Positions 18,033-26,476 of a stretch of 64,000 nucleotides of DNA are shown piece by piece (position 1 is the first letter of the stretch; every line of letters starts with the position of its first letter). A program made the translations under genes and the position numbers. The stretch spans positions 37,125 to 101,124 of the forward strand of contig NZ_FOVF01000013.1 of assembly GCF_900115085.1 (NCBI RefSeq). The letters are read 5' to 3'. Under the pieces are notes generated by a model that saw nothing but the letters and a program-made list of their open reading frames with translations, made no database searches and had not been told where the DNA came from. Origin of the DNA: Dokdonella immobilis (GTDB lineage Bacteria > Pseudomonadota > Gammaproteobacteria > Xanthomonadales > Rhodanobacteraceae).

Positions 18033-18527
18033 GTGCGCACACTGATGCAGTTCCAGGGAGATCCGGCCGAACCGGCCTGGGTCGCCGTCAACGATGGCGT
18101 CATGGGTGGCCTCTCGCGGGGAGGTGCCGAAATCGTCGATGGCGAACTGCGCTTTTCCGGAATCCTGTCGCTGGCCAACAGCGGCGGATTTTCCTCGGTA
18201 CGTGCACGCGGCGTCCGATTCGACCTGGCCCAGGTCCGGCAGGTGGTGCTCAGGGTGCGCGGAGACGGTCGCGACTATCAACTCAGGCTGGCCACGGACG
18301 CCAACCTCGATGGCAAGCCGGTTTCCTATGCAGCCACCTTCGCCACCAGGGCCGGAGACTGGCAAATCGTCCACGTTCGACTCGATGCGCTGAGGCCGAG
18401 CGTGCGCGGTACGCCCCTGAGTGGTCCGCCCCTCGACGCCTCGAGCGTGCGCGAGATTGGACTGCTGATCGCAGACCGCCGCGACGGCCCGTTCTGTCTG
18501 GCCGTCGACTGGATCGCCGTCGAGTAG
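18033..18527 (+). CDS. CIA30 family protein
   Basis: This 164-residue (or 160 from ATG 18045) protein belongs to the CIA30/NDUFAF1 family. It shows WVAVNDGVMGGLSRG at residue 15, LRFSGILSLANSGGFSSVR, and the last strand LAVDWIAVE. The fold is a galactose-binding-like beta-sandwich. The mitochondrial member helps assemble respiratory complex I; the role of bacterial members is not settled. The start could be GTG 18033 or ATG 18045; neither has a strong ribosome site. There is no signal peptide. Confidence 0.85.
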   Translation: MRTLMQFQGDPAEPAWVAVNDGVMGGLSRGGAEIVDGELRFSGILSLANSGGFSSVRARGVRFDLAQVRQVVLRVRGDGRDYQLRLATDANLDGKPVSYAATFATRAGDWQIVHVRLDALRPSVRGTPLSGPPLDASSVREIGLLIADRRDGPFCLAVDWIAVE

Positions 18528-18678
18528 TCCAACCCCGGACCGGCAAGATGAAGCAGGGCTCCAGACTTTTGCGCAGGCGCGGGAGTGATTGCGGCCTGCC
18601 TTGCTGGATCCCTCGTCGACGGGCCTCGGGGTGGTTATTCTCCGGAATCGAACCCAGCCGGCGTACCCACGGCCTCAC

Positions 18679-19239
18679 ATGACCTCGATCGTCCTCACCG
18701 AATTTGCCAGAACCCGGTTGTTTCCTCGCGTGGCTCGGGCCAACACGATCCAGGACTGCACCGCGCAAGCCTTCGAGCGCCGTCTCAACGAGGAGCCCCC
18801 GCTCAAGGTGCTTGAGGGCTATGCCCCGTTCTGCGCCTTGCATGTCCATCGCAACTGGACATCGACCCGCTGCATCGTGCTCCCGATCACCGGCGAGAAT
18901 CGTCATCGGCTGCGATCGGCCTACGAAGCGCGCAGCACGGATGAACTGCCGGTGCTGGTGCGCTGGTTCGAGGGCGTCCAGGCGCCCGTGGCCGATTTCC
19001 TGATACCGATTCTGTACAGCCGTGAACAACTGGCGAAGGAGGGTTCGCCGATCACGGCCGAATGGGGCGTAGTCGGCTGCCTGTACACCGCCGAGCCCGA
19101 GGAAATTCCGATGGCGCCGATCACGATGATGCGCAATGCCCTCGGCGTCGATCAAGGCGGCTCGGGCGTGCCGCTCGATCGCGCGGCCTATCTGGCCAGC
19201 GTGGCGTTCTGGGAAGCGCACGCAAACTGGCGTGGCTGA
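18679..19239 (+). CDS. DUF3228 family protein
   Basis: This 186-residue cytoplasmic protein matches DUF3228. It opens with TEFARTRLFPRVARANTIQD, has LKVLEGYAPFCALHVHRNW near residue 50, and ends with PMAPITMMRNALGVDQGGSG and a HANW motif. The family is widespread in proteobacteria and has no known function. The ATG at 18679 was chosen because family members start right before this segment; the open frame 90 bases upstream is not conserved-looking. It is the last gene before the tRNA fragment and integrase. Confidence 0.85.
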   Translation: MTSIVLTEFARTRLFPRVARANTIQDCTAQAFERRLNEEPPLKVLEGYAPFCALHVHRNWTSTRCIVLPITGENRHRLRSAYEARSTDELPVLVRWFEGVQAPVADFLIPILYSREQLAKEGSPITAEWGVVGCLYTAEPEEIPMAPITMMRNALGVDQGGSGVPLDRAAYLASVAFWEAHANWRG

Positions 19240-19306
19240 CAGCATGGCAGTGGCGACAGACCTGCCACTTGACCAGGGTCGCCCCGATTCGGGACGAGGG
19301 AACCAG

Positions 19307-19360
19307 TGGCGGCCCCGATACGATTCGAACGTACGACCTTCCCCTTAGGAGCAGGAAGGA
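19307..19360 (-). other. tRNA-Arg(CCT) 3' fragment, probable attachment site of the island
   Basis: On the minus strand this reads as the 3' half of a tRNA: anticodon loop CTCCTAA (19345-19351), a stem-like GGGGA, variable loop, T-arm GTACG-TTCGAAT-CGTAT, acceptor strand CGGGGCC, discriminator G and CCA (19307-19309). The 5' half (expected to start GGCCCCG) is absent at higher coordinates. A half tRNA next to a tyrosine integrase is the usual displaced end of an attachment site. The intact tRNA should be at the far end of the element, beyond the window. Confidence 0.8.
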
Positions 19361-19443
19361 ATTCAGCATTATATTGATTTAGTTGCTGCACGTGGGAAAA
19401 AGCGGGGAAAATAGGCCCGACTCCCTGGCTAACCGGTGCATCG

Positions 19444-20580
19444 ATGACGAAGCGCACGAGTTCCCTGAAAGCAGCCGGTGTCTATGACCGGGGCAAGGCG
19501 TGGCAGGTGAAGATTTCCCGGGCAGATTCGAGGGGCCTGCTCCATCGCATCAATCGCTCTTTCCCCTACGACGCCTTGGCGCCAGCCTCCCATCCCTACA
19601 GTCGAACCTCCCGCTTCCACGAGGCCGCGGCGTTTGCGGCTTCCGAGCGGAATGCGCTGCGTATCGAGAGGCGTTCATTGCCCGAGACGAAAGCCGCCCA
19701 GACGCTCGGCGTATGGCTCGACCGGTACGAGCGCGAGGAAACACCCAAAAAGAAGAGCGCGAACCGGGAGCGCAGCACGCTCTCACAGATTCGGGTCCTC
19801 TTTCCCCACTTGCTGAAGCGCCAGGTTGCTGATTTGAGACCTTCCGACTTCGTGGGCCATGAGCCGCACAGTGTCGAAGGCATCATGCGCAAGGTCTATG
19901 CACCCGCGACTATTCGGCGCTATCTGACGACGTTGAGCCACGTCTACACGGTCGCCCGCAGTCGGTGGAATTACGAGGGCGACCATCCGCTGCGCGGCGT
20001 TGAGAAGCCGTCAGCCCACGATGAGCGCACTCGAATCATCAGTGACGAGGAATGGAAGCGAATCGAGGAGGGTTGGGGAGAAACGAGTCCGGCGGTCGTT
20101 GCCGCTATTCGTTGGCTACGCTGGACTGCCGCGCGGCGAGGGGAGGCGGTCGCGTTGTCCTGGTCGGACATCGATTGGACCTCGGCACCGCCCACTGCGC
20201 ACCTTCAGAACACCAAGGCAAAGCATGGGACTCCTGCGCAGAGCCGACACATTCCATTGGTCCCTGAGGCAGTCGCGGCACTGGAGCCACTAAAGAGCGG
20301 AAACTGGCCGACATCCGGGAGGGTGTTTGATGGCATCAAGGCCGACTCGATTACCCGGGCTTGGGCCAGGGTCTGTGTACGGGCGGAGGTGGTTGATGCG
20401 CGGATTCACGATCTCAGGCATACCCGCATTACTGAGATGGCGCCTTTCCTTCCTCTTCAAGTTCTAGCGCGTCTGACGGGGCATCGAGAGCCGGCGACTC
20501 TGATGAGGTACTACAACCCATCGGGGAAAGATGCCGCTGCGGCGGGGAGGGCATTAGTGCCACGCGCAGCATTAATTTAG
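19444..20580 (+). CDS. Tyrosine site-specific integrase
   Basis: The 378-residue phage-type integrase has an N-terminal DNA-binding region, a core-binding domain (about 85-185) and a catalytic domain. All active-site residues are visible: Arg231 in AARRGEAVAL, His322 and Arg325 in IHDLRHTR, His347 in LTGHRE, and nucleophile Tyr356 in TLMRYYNP. It should cut and join the element at the tRNA-Arg site 84 bases upstream. The ATG at 19444 fits the start of the domain. There is no excisionase gene next to it; the XRE-type gene at 21,254 could serve in control. Confidence 0.95.
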   Translation: MTKRTSSLKAAGVYDRGKAWQVKISRADSRGLLHRINRSFPYDALAPASHPYSRTSRFHEAAAFAASERNALRIERRSLPETKAAQTLGVWLDRYEREETPKKKSANRERSTLSQIRVLFPHLLKRQVADLRPSDFVGHEPHSVEGIMRKVYAPATIRRYLTTLSHVYTVARSRWNYEGDHPLRGVEKPSAHDERTRIISDEEWKRIEEGWGETSPAVVAAIRWLRWTAARRGEAVALSWSDIDWTSAPPTAHLQNTKAKHGTPAQSRHIPLVPEAVAALEPLKSGNWPTSGRVFDGIKADSITRAWARVCVRAEVVDARIHDLRHTRITEMAPFLPLQVLARLTGHREPATLMRYYNPSGKDAAAAGRALVPRAALI

Positions 20581-20796
20581 GCGAAAAAATTGTTGAACTG
20601 CTGGTTGGGGGTCGTGGAAGCTAGATATACGCAGCTGAACTGTGTAGTGTGGACACATAACTAATGCACATATCGTTTTTGCAGCGGCTCTCATATGGTC
20701 GACGAGTTGGATTACTTTAGGTAAGATCCGATTCGCGCTTGAACTGCAATAGATATATATATCCAAAAACGTTTTCTTTGGATCAATGGGGGGCGC

Positions 20797-20988
20797 ATGT
20801 GGCAAGAAGTGTCGGATGTGGTCAGGCGAGGTTTGCGCGGACTTCTGGAGGCAATTAAAACCATTCTCGCGTTTTTCCGAGACTATTTGGTTGGTGGTGG
20901 CGGGAATGAGGGAAGCTGGCCCCTCGTACTTATCCTGCTCATCGTCATTTGTATAATAGCCCTCGTAGTCAATCAGTTGGTCAGTTAG
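20797..20988 (+). CDS. Small single-pass membrane protein
   Basis: The 63-residue protein has an amphipathic first half (QEVSDVVRRGLRGLLEAIKT), a glycine hinge GGGGNEG, and one strong membrane helix, WPLVLILLIVICIIALVV. GGGGGG lies just upstream of the ATG at 20797. No family is recognised. It follows the integrase by 216 bases, in the same direction, and faces a micro-ORF on the other strand. Confidence 0.65.
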   Translation: MWQEVSDVVRRGLRGLLEAIKTILAFFRDYLVGGGGNEGSWPLVLILLIVICIIALVVNQLVS

Positions 20989-21010
20989 TGCGGTGATGCT
21001 TCCAGATCAC

Positions 21011-21109
21011 CTATCTTAAGAAACCAAAATAGATGATATGCGCAGTAAGAGTTCCGACTGCGCCGCACAAATAGCACGCAACCATATGTTTGTAGTACTC
21101 GCTTTTCAT
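21011..21109 (-). CDS. Possible 32-residue membrane micro-protein
   Basis: The minus strand carries AAGGTG, eight bases, then ATG at 21109 and a 32-codon frame ending TAG (21011-21013). The product starts MKSEYYKHMVACYLC, followed by GAVGTLTAHIIYFGF, a single hydrophobic helix with two Cys. It converges on the small membrane gene at 20,797 with a 22-base gap. Small size makes this uncertain, but the ribosome site and the charged-then-hydrophobic layout are good. Confidence 0.45.
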   Translation of the reverse strand: MKSEYYKHMVACYLCGAVGTLTAHIIYFGFLR

Positions 21110-21253
21110 TGGTATTTCACCTTGAGATGGGAGTTCATCCAAGCAGATGTTTCGAGATTGTCAAGGGAGGTTAGCTAGTGAATTGGTGATCGAATATTCA
21201 TCGCTAGTTAGTTGTGCTATTTGTATCTAGTCCTACCAAGCCTATAGACGAGG

Positions 21254-21706
21254 TTGAGTATTGCAAACCTTGCTGCTGTGATGAAAGATGAGATCACCCG
21301 ACTCGCGCGCAGAGCTCTGAAAACAGAGCTGGATACGCTCCGAAAGGCAGGGGCCGGCTACCGTCATGACATTGCCGCATTGAAACGCCAGGTCGCTGCG
21401 CTAGAGAAGGGCCGGGCGGCGTTGGAGAAGCAAGCGCACAAAAACGCACCAACACCCAGCCCGTCAGTGAATGGCGAGCCTGCGGGGAAGAGTCTACGGT
21501 TCTCAGCGAAGCGACTGAGGGCTCAACGGAAAAATATTGGATTCTCAGCCGAGGACTTCGCTCGGCTTTTGGGCGTGAGCGCTCAGTCCATTTACAACTG
21601 GGAAACCGGGAAAGCCATTCCGCGTCGACAGCAACTGGAGGCGATTGCGGCGCTCCGGGGCATTGGTAAGCGCGAGGCATCTTCGAGGCTGGAAGCCAAC
21701 GCGTGA
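21254..21706 (+). CDS. XRE/HTH_3-type DNA-binding protein with N-terminal coiled coil
   Basis: The 150-residue protein has a charged helical first half (DEITRLARRALKTELDTLRK, then AALKRQVAALEKGRAALEKQ, a probable coiled coil) and a C-terminal helix-turn-helix (about 92-140: GFSAEDFARLLGVSAQSIYNW, then GKAIPRRQQLEAIAALR). It should bind DNA as a dimer and regulate the element. The start is probably TTG 21254, with GAGG directly upstream; relatives begin with a similar SIANLAAVMKDEI stretch. An ATG at 21281 is the alternative. Confidence 0.8.
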   Translation: MSIANLAAVMKDEITRLARRALKTELDTLRKAGAGYRHDIAALKRQVAALEKGRAALEKQAHKNAPTPSPSVNGEPAGKSLRFSAKRLRAQRKNIGFSAEDFARLLGVSAQSIYNWETGKAIPRRQQLEAIAALRGIGKREASSRLEANA

Positions 21707-22073
21707 GTCTTGATGGACTTTAACGCTTGGGATGTTGGGTCATCTGAATCCTCAGCAGGAGGTCGTACCAACGAAATTGATAGTCTGAACCTAGCAGCCG
21801 TGATCAGCATTCCGATGTGTTGATCTGCTTGCCCCGGACTTCGTTCGCCGCCGTACTGGACGCTTTCCCGCCGTCGAGTGTCGCCCTAGCTCTGGCGCAC
21901 CTGGCGCCTCGCCGAACCCGTCAGCTTGTGCGAGACTCGTCGCATGTCGACCGATTGGCCAGCACGCTGCAAAAAAAGGGAGAGGCGGCCACCTGCGGCA
22001 CCGGCTTGAGCCGGATTGAATTCAAACTACACCAACGTGTGCTTGGTCTCGCACATTCGGGTTTTGATCCAGC

Positions 22074-23129
22074 ATGGCCCTCAGGAATCCATCGCACATG
22101 ACAACACCACCGCGCCGCGCAGCGGCTATCGAGGATCGTCGGGAAACCGCTCAAGCGGTGGCGAAGCTTAAAGCGGCGTTTGAGGAAGGCGCGCAACATT
22201 TTTCTGCCTACGGAGTCGGGGGTCTTTGGCAACCCTATCTCGGTCTCGGAATCTGCATATTTCAATACCGACAATCCGCCAAACGTTGGTGGATTGCCTT
22301 GGGGCGAAGCCAAGTTCGGTTCAAAGACAACCTCGTGGTCGAGATCAATCCTCCTGTCGGTGGCATTCGCCGAGATTTCCAGGGTGTTGTCGCCCTAGTG
22401 AAAGGCAAGCAATGGCTATTGCATCGAGGTCGTATGCAACTGCCTGGCAAGCGCATTTCGGAATCGGACTCGCTGTCGATCAGCAGTCATCCCACTGCGG
22501 AGGTGTCGTTCTCGGACAATAGCACCGCAACCTGCTTGGTCGTAGCGTGCTTGGACGAAGAGCCTGCCCTCATCCGCAATGCCGTCGCGAAGTTTGTGCG
22601 CGAGTGCCAGCGCATTCGCGACCACTATAGCTGGGGAGTCGAGGTCGCCAGCGAAGAAGCGGCTGTCGAGCTGGCAGAAGCCGGCGAAGAAGACGAGGGC
22701 AATCCTGAGTCCGAGGGAACCTATGTCACCCCACCGAGAAGCGCCGTAACGGTCAAGCGCCGACACGGCTCAGTGTGGAAGACACTGAAACTTGCTCTCG
22801 CGAAAGGCGGCGTCAATTCCACCAACAAGCGGGTCGGACGATTTGGTCCGGATCTGAGAACCTTGAAGCCGCAGCGGATTCTTTTCGAGATAAAGACGAC
22901 CATCTATGCCGCCGCAGTGCAGCAGGCTTTGGGTCAGTTGCTGCTGTACGAGCAGACTCTGGGAGCGCCTCATATCAAAATCCTGGTGCTTCCACACGGC
23001 CTCTCCATAACGATGCGAGAGGCAATCAAGGCGCTCGACATTCTTGTGGTCGAGTATCGGTGGGTCGGCAAGTCAGCTGTTCTCGATAAGCAGGCGCTCG
23101 ACAAGGTGCTTGCCGCCCGGGGTCGGTGA
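22074..23129 (+). CDS. Protein with a C-terminal PD-(D/E)XK-like nuclease motif
   Basis: The 351-residue protein is of unknown family. Its first 200 residues include YGVGGLWQPYLGLGICIFQY and DNLVVEINPPVGG. An acidic linker (AEAGEEDEGNPESEG) follows. The C-terminal 110 residues contain GRFGPDLRTLKPQRILFEIK followed by AAAVQQALGQLLLYEQ. PD...FEIK with a downstream Gln-rich helix is the PD-(D/E)XK nuclease pattern (Asp, Glu, Lys present). It might be a restriction or defence effector. Start is ATG 22074 or ATG 22098; neither has a strong ribosome site. It sits between the XRE and RadC genes. Confidence 0.65.
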   Translation: MALRNPSHMTTPPRRAAAIEDRRETAQAVAKLKAAFEEGAQHFSAYGVGGLWQPYLGLGICIFQYRQSAKRWWIALGRSQVRFKDNLVVEINPPVGGIRRDFQGVVALVKGKQWLLHRGRMQLPGKRISESDSLSISSHPTAEVSFSDNSTATCLVVACLDEEPALIRNAVAKFVRECQRIRDHYSWGVEVASEEAAVELAEAGEEDEGNPESEGTYVTPPRSAVTVKRRHGSVWKTLKLALAKGGVNSTNKRVGRFGPDLRTLKPQRILFEIKTTIYAAAVQQALGQLLLYEQTLGAPHIKILVLPHGLSITMREAIKALDILVVEYRWVGKSAVLDKQALDKVLAARGR

Positions 23130-23438
23130 GACTCAGAAGCGCTACGAAGGGCCGCACTGAAAACAGTGATCCGATTTACGTCGAGTGGGACGTCCTCATG
23201 CTGGCATCAGTAGACGATTTGGTAGAATTGCAAGTCGATGTCGAGCCGGCTTGCCAAATCCCAACTTTACCCATCAGCTCTTCATGCGCCTTTCAGTTGG
23301 ACCCTAGCTTCACCCGCGCAGCGCGCAACGGCGTTGCCGTGCTCCACGTTGTTTCGCTCCTTCGGATGCGCTCCGCATATTCGGGCTTCGCCGTTCCGGT
23401 TCCACCGGCGCACTCCAGTGCCGATGGAGCGAAAACCA

Positions 23439-23927
23439 ATGAACCAGGCAACCCGCGACGTACTAGGCCACTACCACCTCAGTGGGCCGCAAACTGAAGC
23501 CGACATCCTTAGCCTCGCCGAAGGCATCCTTCTTCGCCGGCTCGAACGCCTCGGTTGGCTCACAGACCCAAAGGCATCCGCAGACTTCCTTCGCGCACGG
23601 CTTGGAAATCTTGAGCATGAAGAATTTCACGCAGTCTGGCTCGACAACCGGCATGGGATACTTGGGGTCCAGCACCTTTTCACAGGAACTGTAGACGGAT
23701 GCTCCGTCTATCCGCGCGAAGTCTTGCGCCACGCGCTCCGGATTGGCGCGGCAGCGGTGATATTCGCTCACAACCATCCGAGCGGTAGCGTCGAGCCCAG
23801 TGCGGCAGATCGGGCAATCACAATCCGCTTACGTGACGCGCTGACATTGGTTGATATTCGCGTTCTTGACCACCTTGTGGTTGGTGCAAGTGGCACCACG
23901 AGCCTGGCGCAGCGAGGATGGATCTGA
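23439..23927 (+). CDS. RadC-like JAB/MPN domain protein
   Basis: This 162-residue protein is the short RadC type common on mobile elements. Its JAMM metal site is complete, HNHPSGSVEPSAAD, with the upstream Glu in EEFHAVWLDNRHGILG. It opens with DILSLAEGILLRRLERLG and ends VGASGTTSLAQRGWI. The family is predicted to be a zinc hydrolase; a DNA repair role is disputed. GGAG lies before the ATG at 23439; the open frame upstream lacks coding character. Confidence 0.9.
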   Translation: MNQATRDVLGHYHLSGPQTEADILSLAEGILLRRLERLGWLTDPKASADFLRARLGNLEHEEFHAVWLDNRHGILGVQHLFTGTVDGCSVYPREVLRHALRIGAAAVIFAHNHPSGSVEPSAADRAITIRLRDALTLVDIRVLDHLVVGASGTTSLAQRGWI

Positions 23928-23995
23928 GTTCAATCGCACAGATGCCTCTGGCGGCCATTCAGCCAAGGGCATCTATCAAACATCGGGCGGGCCGG

Positions 23996-24316
23996 CTACG
24001 AGCCGGCTTCGCCTCTCTCATGCTCTTGGCCACGCTTTCGTACGGTCATGCGAAGCGTCGGTGACTCGATATAGCGCACGCGCGCGTCCATCAATAGACC
24101 AATCAGGTCGGATTTTTCAATGTCCCCGAGTCCGGTCGATATCACCGTGTCTCCGAGCATCAGTCGTCGCCGCAGGAGATTGCGTCGATTCTTGTTCTTT
24201 TCGCGAGCGGAGACTCGCATCTCATGAAGCAGCTTTCGGGCGCGAAGCTGAGCGACTCGTTGGGTCGCTCGCACAAGTTGAGCCTCGACACCTTTCCCAT
24301 CCCTGCCGGCAGTCAA
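23996..24316 (-). CDS. Probable TraD-type conjugal transfer accessory protein
   Basis: The 106-residue basic protein has ATQRVAQLRARKLLHEMR, then KNKNRRNLLRRRLMLGDTVI and a short acidic helix, GDIEKSDLIGLLMDAR. The layout of a basic helix, R-(K/R)-x-R-x-x-x-LG, then an LLG-like helix is that of the small TraD proteins that sit beside MobA/TraA relaxases and help at oriT. Sequence identity is modest, so the call rests on pattern. Its ATG overlaps the stop of the upstream gene (ATGA), so the two are coupled. A matching relaxase lies at 30,552. Confidence 0.55.
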   Translation of the reverse strand: MTAGRDGKGVEAQLVRATQRVAQLRARKLLHEMRVSAREKNKNRRNLLRRRLMLGDTVISTGLGDIEKSDLIGLLMDARVRYIESPTLRMTVRKRGQEHERGEAGS

Positions 24317-24627
24317 TGAAATGCTCCCGGCCGACGTGGCCCACGAGTCAGAGGCACGAACAGGCTCGAATGCCTCAAACGTTGCCGTCGAGCATCATCC
24401 AAGACGAGGCGAGGCGGTCGAAGTGACATGCGTTGTCGACCCGATGATCTTTTGCTGCCTTTGATGAGGTCCGCGCCTTTGATGAGGAGGTCGCTCAATC
24501 GTGCGAACTCAACCTCAGTTGGTTCGGGTGGGCACTGGATGAAGTGCGCGTCATGAAGGCCAGGAAGGAAAACAATGATCTGGTTGAGGTCGATGAGTAG
24601 AGAGCGGAGTTCTTTTGATAGATGCAT
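24313..24627 (-). CDS. Hypothetical protein coupled to the TraD-like gene
   Basis: The 104-residue protein starts MHLSKELRSLLIDLNQIIVF; GAGG lies before the ATG at 24627. The first half is helical and hydrophobic-patterned (SLLIDLNQIIVFLPGL; FARLSDLLIKGADLI), the last 40 residues are Arg-rich (RRQRLRHSS, RGPRRP). No family is recognised. Its stop overlaps the start of the TraD-like gene by four bases, which suggests a role in mobilization. The open frame reaches 24,738 but is not supported upstream. Confidence 0.5.
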   Translation of the reverse strand: MHLSKELRSLLIDLNQIIVFLPGLHDAHFIQCPPEPTEVEFARLSDLLIKGADLIKGSKRSSGRQRMSLRPPRLVLDDARRQRLRHSSLFVPLTRGPRRPGAFH

Positions 24628-25279
24628 GAGAGGCCTCGTTGATGTGGATGCAGCGTTCACATCAGAAGTATCATTTCGAGGCAACAGCACAAGTCCCCAA
24701 CTACGCGCAACTCTCATCGCACGAAGTGAGCATCCCAATAGATTCGATCGCCCGATAGTGGGTACTTGGCTATGAAGTTCGCCCTATGGATTCTGAGCCA
24801 GATCAGCTCAGCGCTCAATGATGAAATGAGGAGGAAACTCGAAGATTTCCAATGATCGTGAATCGCGCTGATTCAAGGCGAATGGCGTGACAATCGAGCA
24901 GGGCAATAGCGCACTTACGCAAACTACGTTTGCCCGGTACCCTGCGGGCCTCGGAGAGCGCCGGAACTTCGCCCCGGACCCCGCCACACTACGGCGCAAG
25001 GCAAGGTAAACAGCGACAGCCTACTGCTTCTGTTGCTTCTCCATTCAAGCGCGCACGTTCAAAATACAAAGTGACACTGGGTCACAACGAACCACTTGGA
25101 CAGTCTCGCAGGCTCCATAGTTCGCAATTTGAGACAGTGAGCCAATGGGCGCGCAATGGCGATCTGGGCTCTCGATGGATCATAGTCGGCGGTCGATCAG
25201 GGGTAGAATTATCGCTCAATGAGCCTATGCAAACGACGCGCCGCGTCCATCGACGCCACTCAACGTCAGGAGATGTTCT
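24628..25279. other. 652-base region without a supported gene
   Basis: Minus-strand frame extension of the previous gene and short plus frames are present, none with a ribosome site. It should contain the promoters for the minus-strand pair and for the gene at 25,280. I see no repeats or strong hairpins. Confidence 0.4.
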
Positions 25280-25708
25280 ATGTACGACCCCCAGATACAT
25301 TCGGTTCAAGTGCCCGCAGACATCGTCTTTGAGCAACTTCTAGTGAAGTTATCGTCGGATCTACGTTCAATCATAGAGCGAGCATCCGCTAACGGATCGC
25401 AATCCCTTCAAGGTCCCGCAATCTCAGAAATGAGAGATGTGACCGTGAAATGCCTAGATGACACTGTTCGCCAAGTCAGTTCGCTCTATGAACGGGGATT
25501 CGCGCGTTTCCCGGTCGGGCCAGGTCTTGACACAAGAAGGATGCTCCAGACCGACGGGCTAGATCATCTCACCGGTCAGATTGACACCATTGCACAAACC
25601 TACGTTGAGTTCGTTGCGCAGCACGGTAGGGCGACGGTGAATGTTGGAAGTGAGGTGGAAAGCAGCAAGAACCGCCTTAGATTGATGATCGAGAAGATTG
25701 CTGGCTAG
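25280..25708 (+). CDS. Hypothetical protein, helical, 142 residues
   Basis: AGGAG lies eight bases before the ATG at 25280, and the frame is open for 142 codons. The product is mostly predicted helix: FEQLLVKLSSDLRSIIERAS, then SEMRDVTVKCLDDTVRQVSS and a last basic helix, NRLRLMIEKIAG. There is no signal peptide or membrane segment. I do not recognise a family. It stands between the mobilization pair and an AT-rich cargo region. Confidence 0.6.
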   Translation: MYDPQIHSVQVPADIVFEQLLVKLSSDLRSIIERASANGSQSLQGPAISEMRDVTVKCLDDTVRQVSSLYERGFARFPVGPGLDTRRMLQTDGLDHLTGQIDTIAQTYVEFVAQHGRATVNVGSEVESSKNRLRLMIEKIAG

Positions 25709-26476
25709 GCGCTAGAAACCTGATATTGATATCCGGTTGCTCGCGCTCGATCTTCCCAAGCGGCCATACTGCGTTTGCATGCACTATGGCCTTGCGCCTC
25801 CCTTTGGCTGCGCCCAATGGCTACCGAACAATAGTTACGACAGTCGAATTCTGCCTCAACTGATGGTTTCTCAGTCAATCGATGGAGAGCTAGGAGCAGC
25901 TAGCGAGTGAGGGCCAGAATAGCCAGCGCGAGCGCATACGGGAAATAGAATAGGACTTCCGTCCCCTAACGATTCCCATGGATTCCCATGGCGCGAATCA
26001 CATGGGATCCGTTCATTTCCTTGTCGTCGATTGGTGGAAGGCAGAGTTCACGAGCGGAGCGCGAACTTCGTTGGTTTCCGTCCGCGCTTTATCCCGCATG
26101 ACTTCATCGAGCGCATTGGTACGAAAGCGCGCGGAAGGATGCTCAATGCGCACGGTGCAGGATGGATTGCAGTGGCGATCCCTTAGTATCCACGTACACT
26201 GAATATTCGCTCGGCATAAATCATGCCAAGAGGTTGTTTCCTCAATCGTCAAGCTGCCGCTCGCGATTCTGAGAACGACTTCACGCAATAGATGCGCGCA
26301 TGTTGCGTATGTTTGGCGCAGAGTACACATTAAGGCTCTGTGTACTGAAGGCGCTTGTGCAATTACAACGTAACATGGAATGGTTATTTAGTATATCGAT
26401 TCTGACGCGAGCCTGACTCGGCAAGTGTTGGAGATTCGTGAATCTGAGCGTAGAGGCAATCAAGGAGAAATCAATA
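25709..26476. other. 768-base AT-rich gap
   Basis: Short open frames exist on both strands but none has a ribosome site. A direct repeat GATTCCCATG occurs twice in tandem at about 25,974-25,993, with a CATGGG inverted copy near 26,001. The promoter of the beta-helix gene should be at the right end, where TTATTTAGTATATCG (about 26,384) is AT-rich. Confidence 0.4.

Noticed and set aside
21817..22101. 94-residue plus frame before the nuclease-like gene
   Set aside because: No ribosome site, no coding-like composition, overlaps the next start.
25978..26330. Overlapping plus (74 aa) and minus (105 aa) frames in the AT-rich gap
   Set aside because: They overlap each other and lack ribosome sites or recognisable features.
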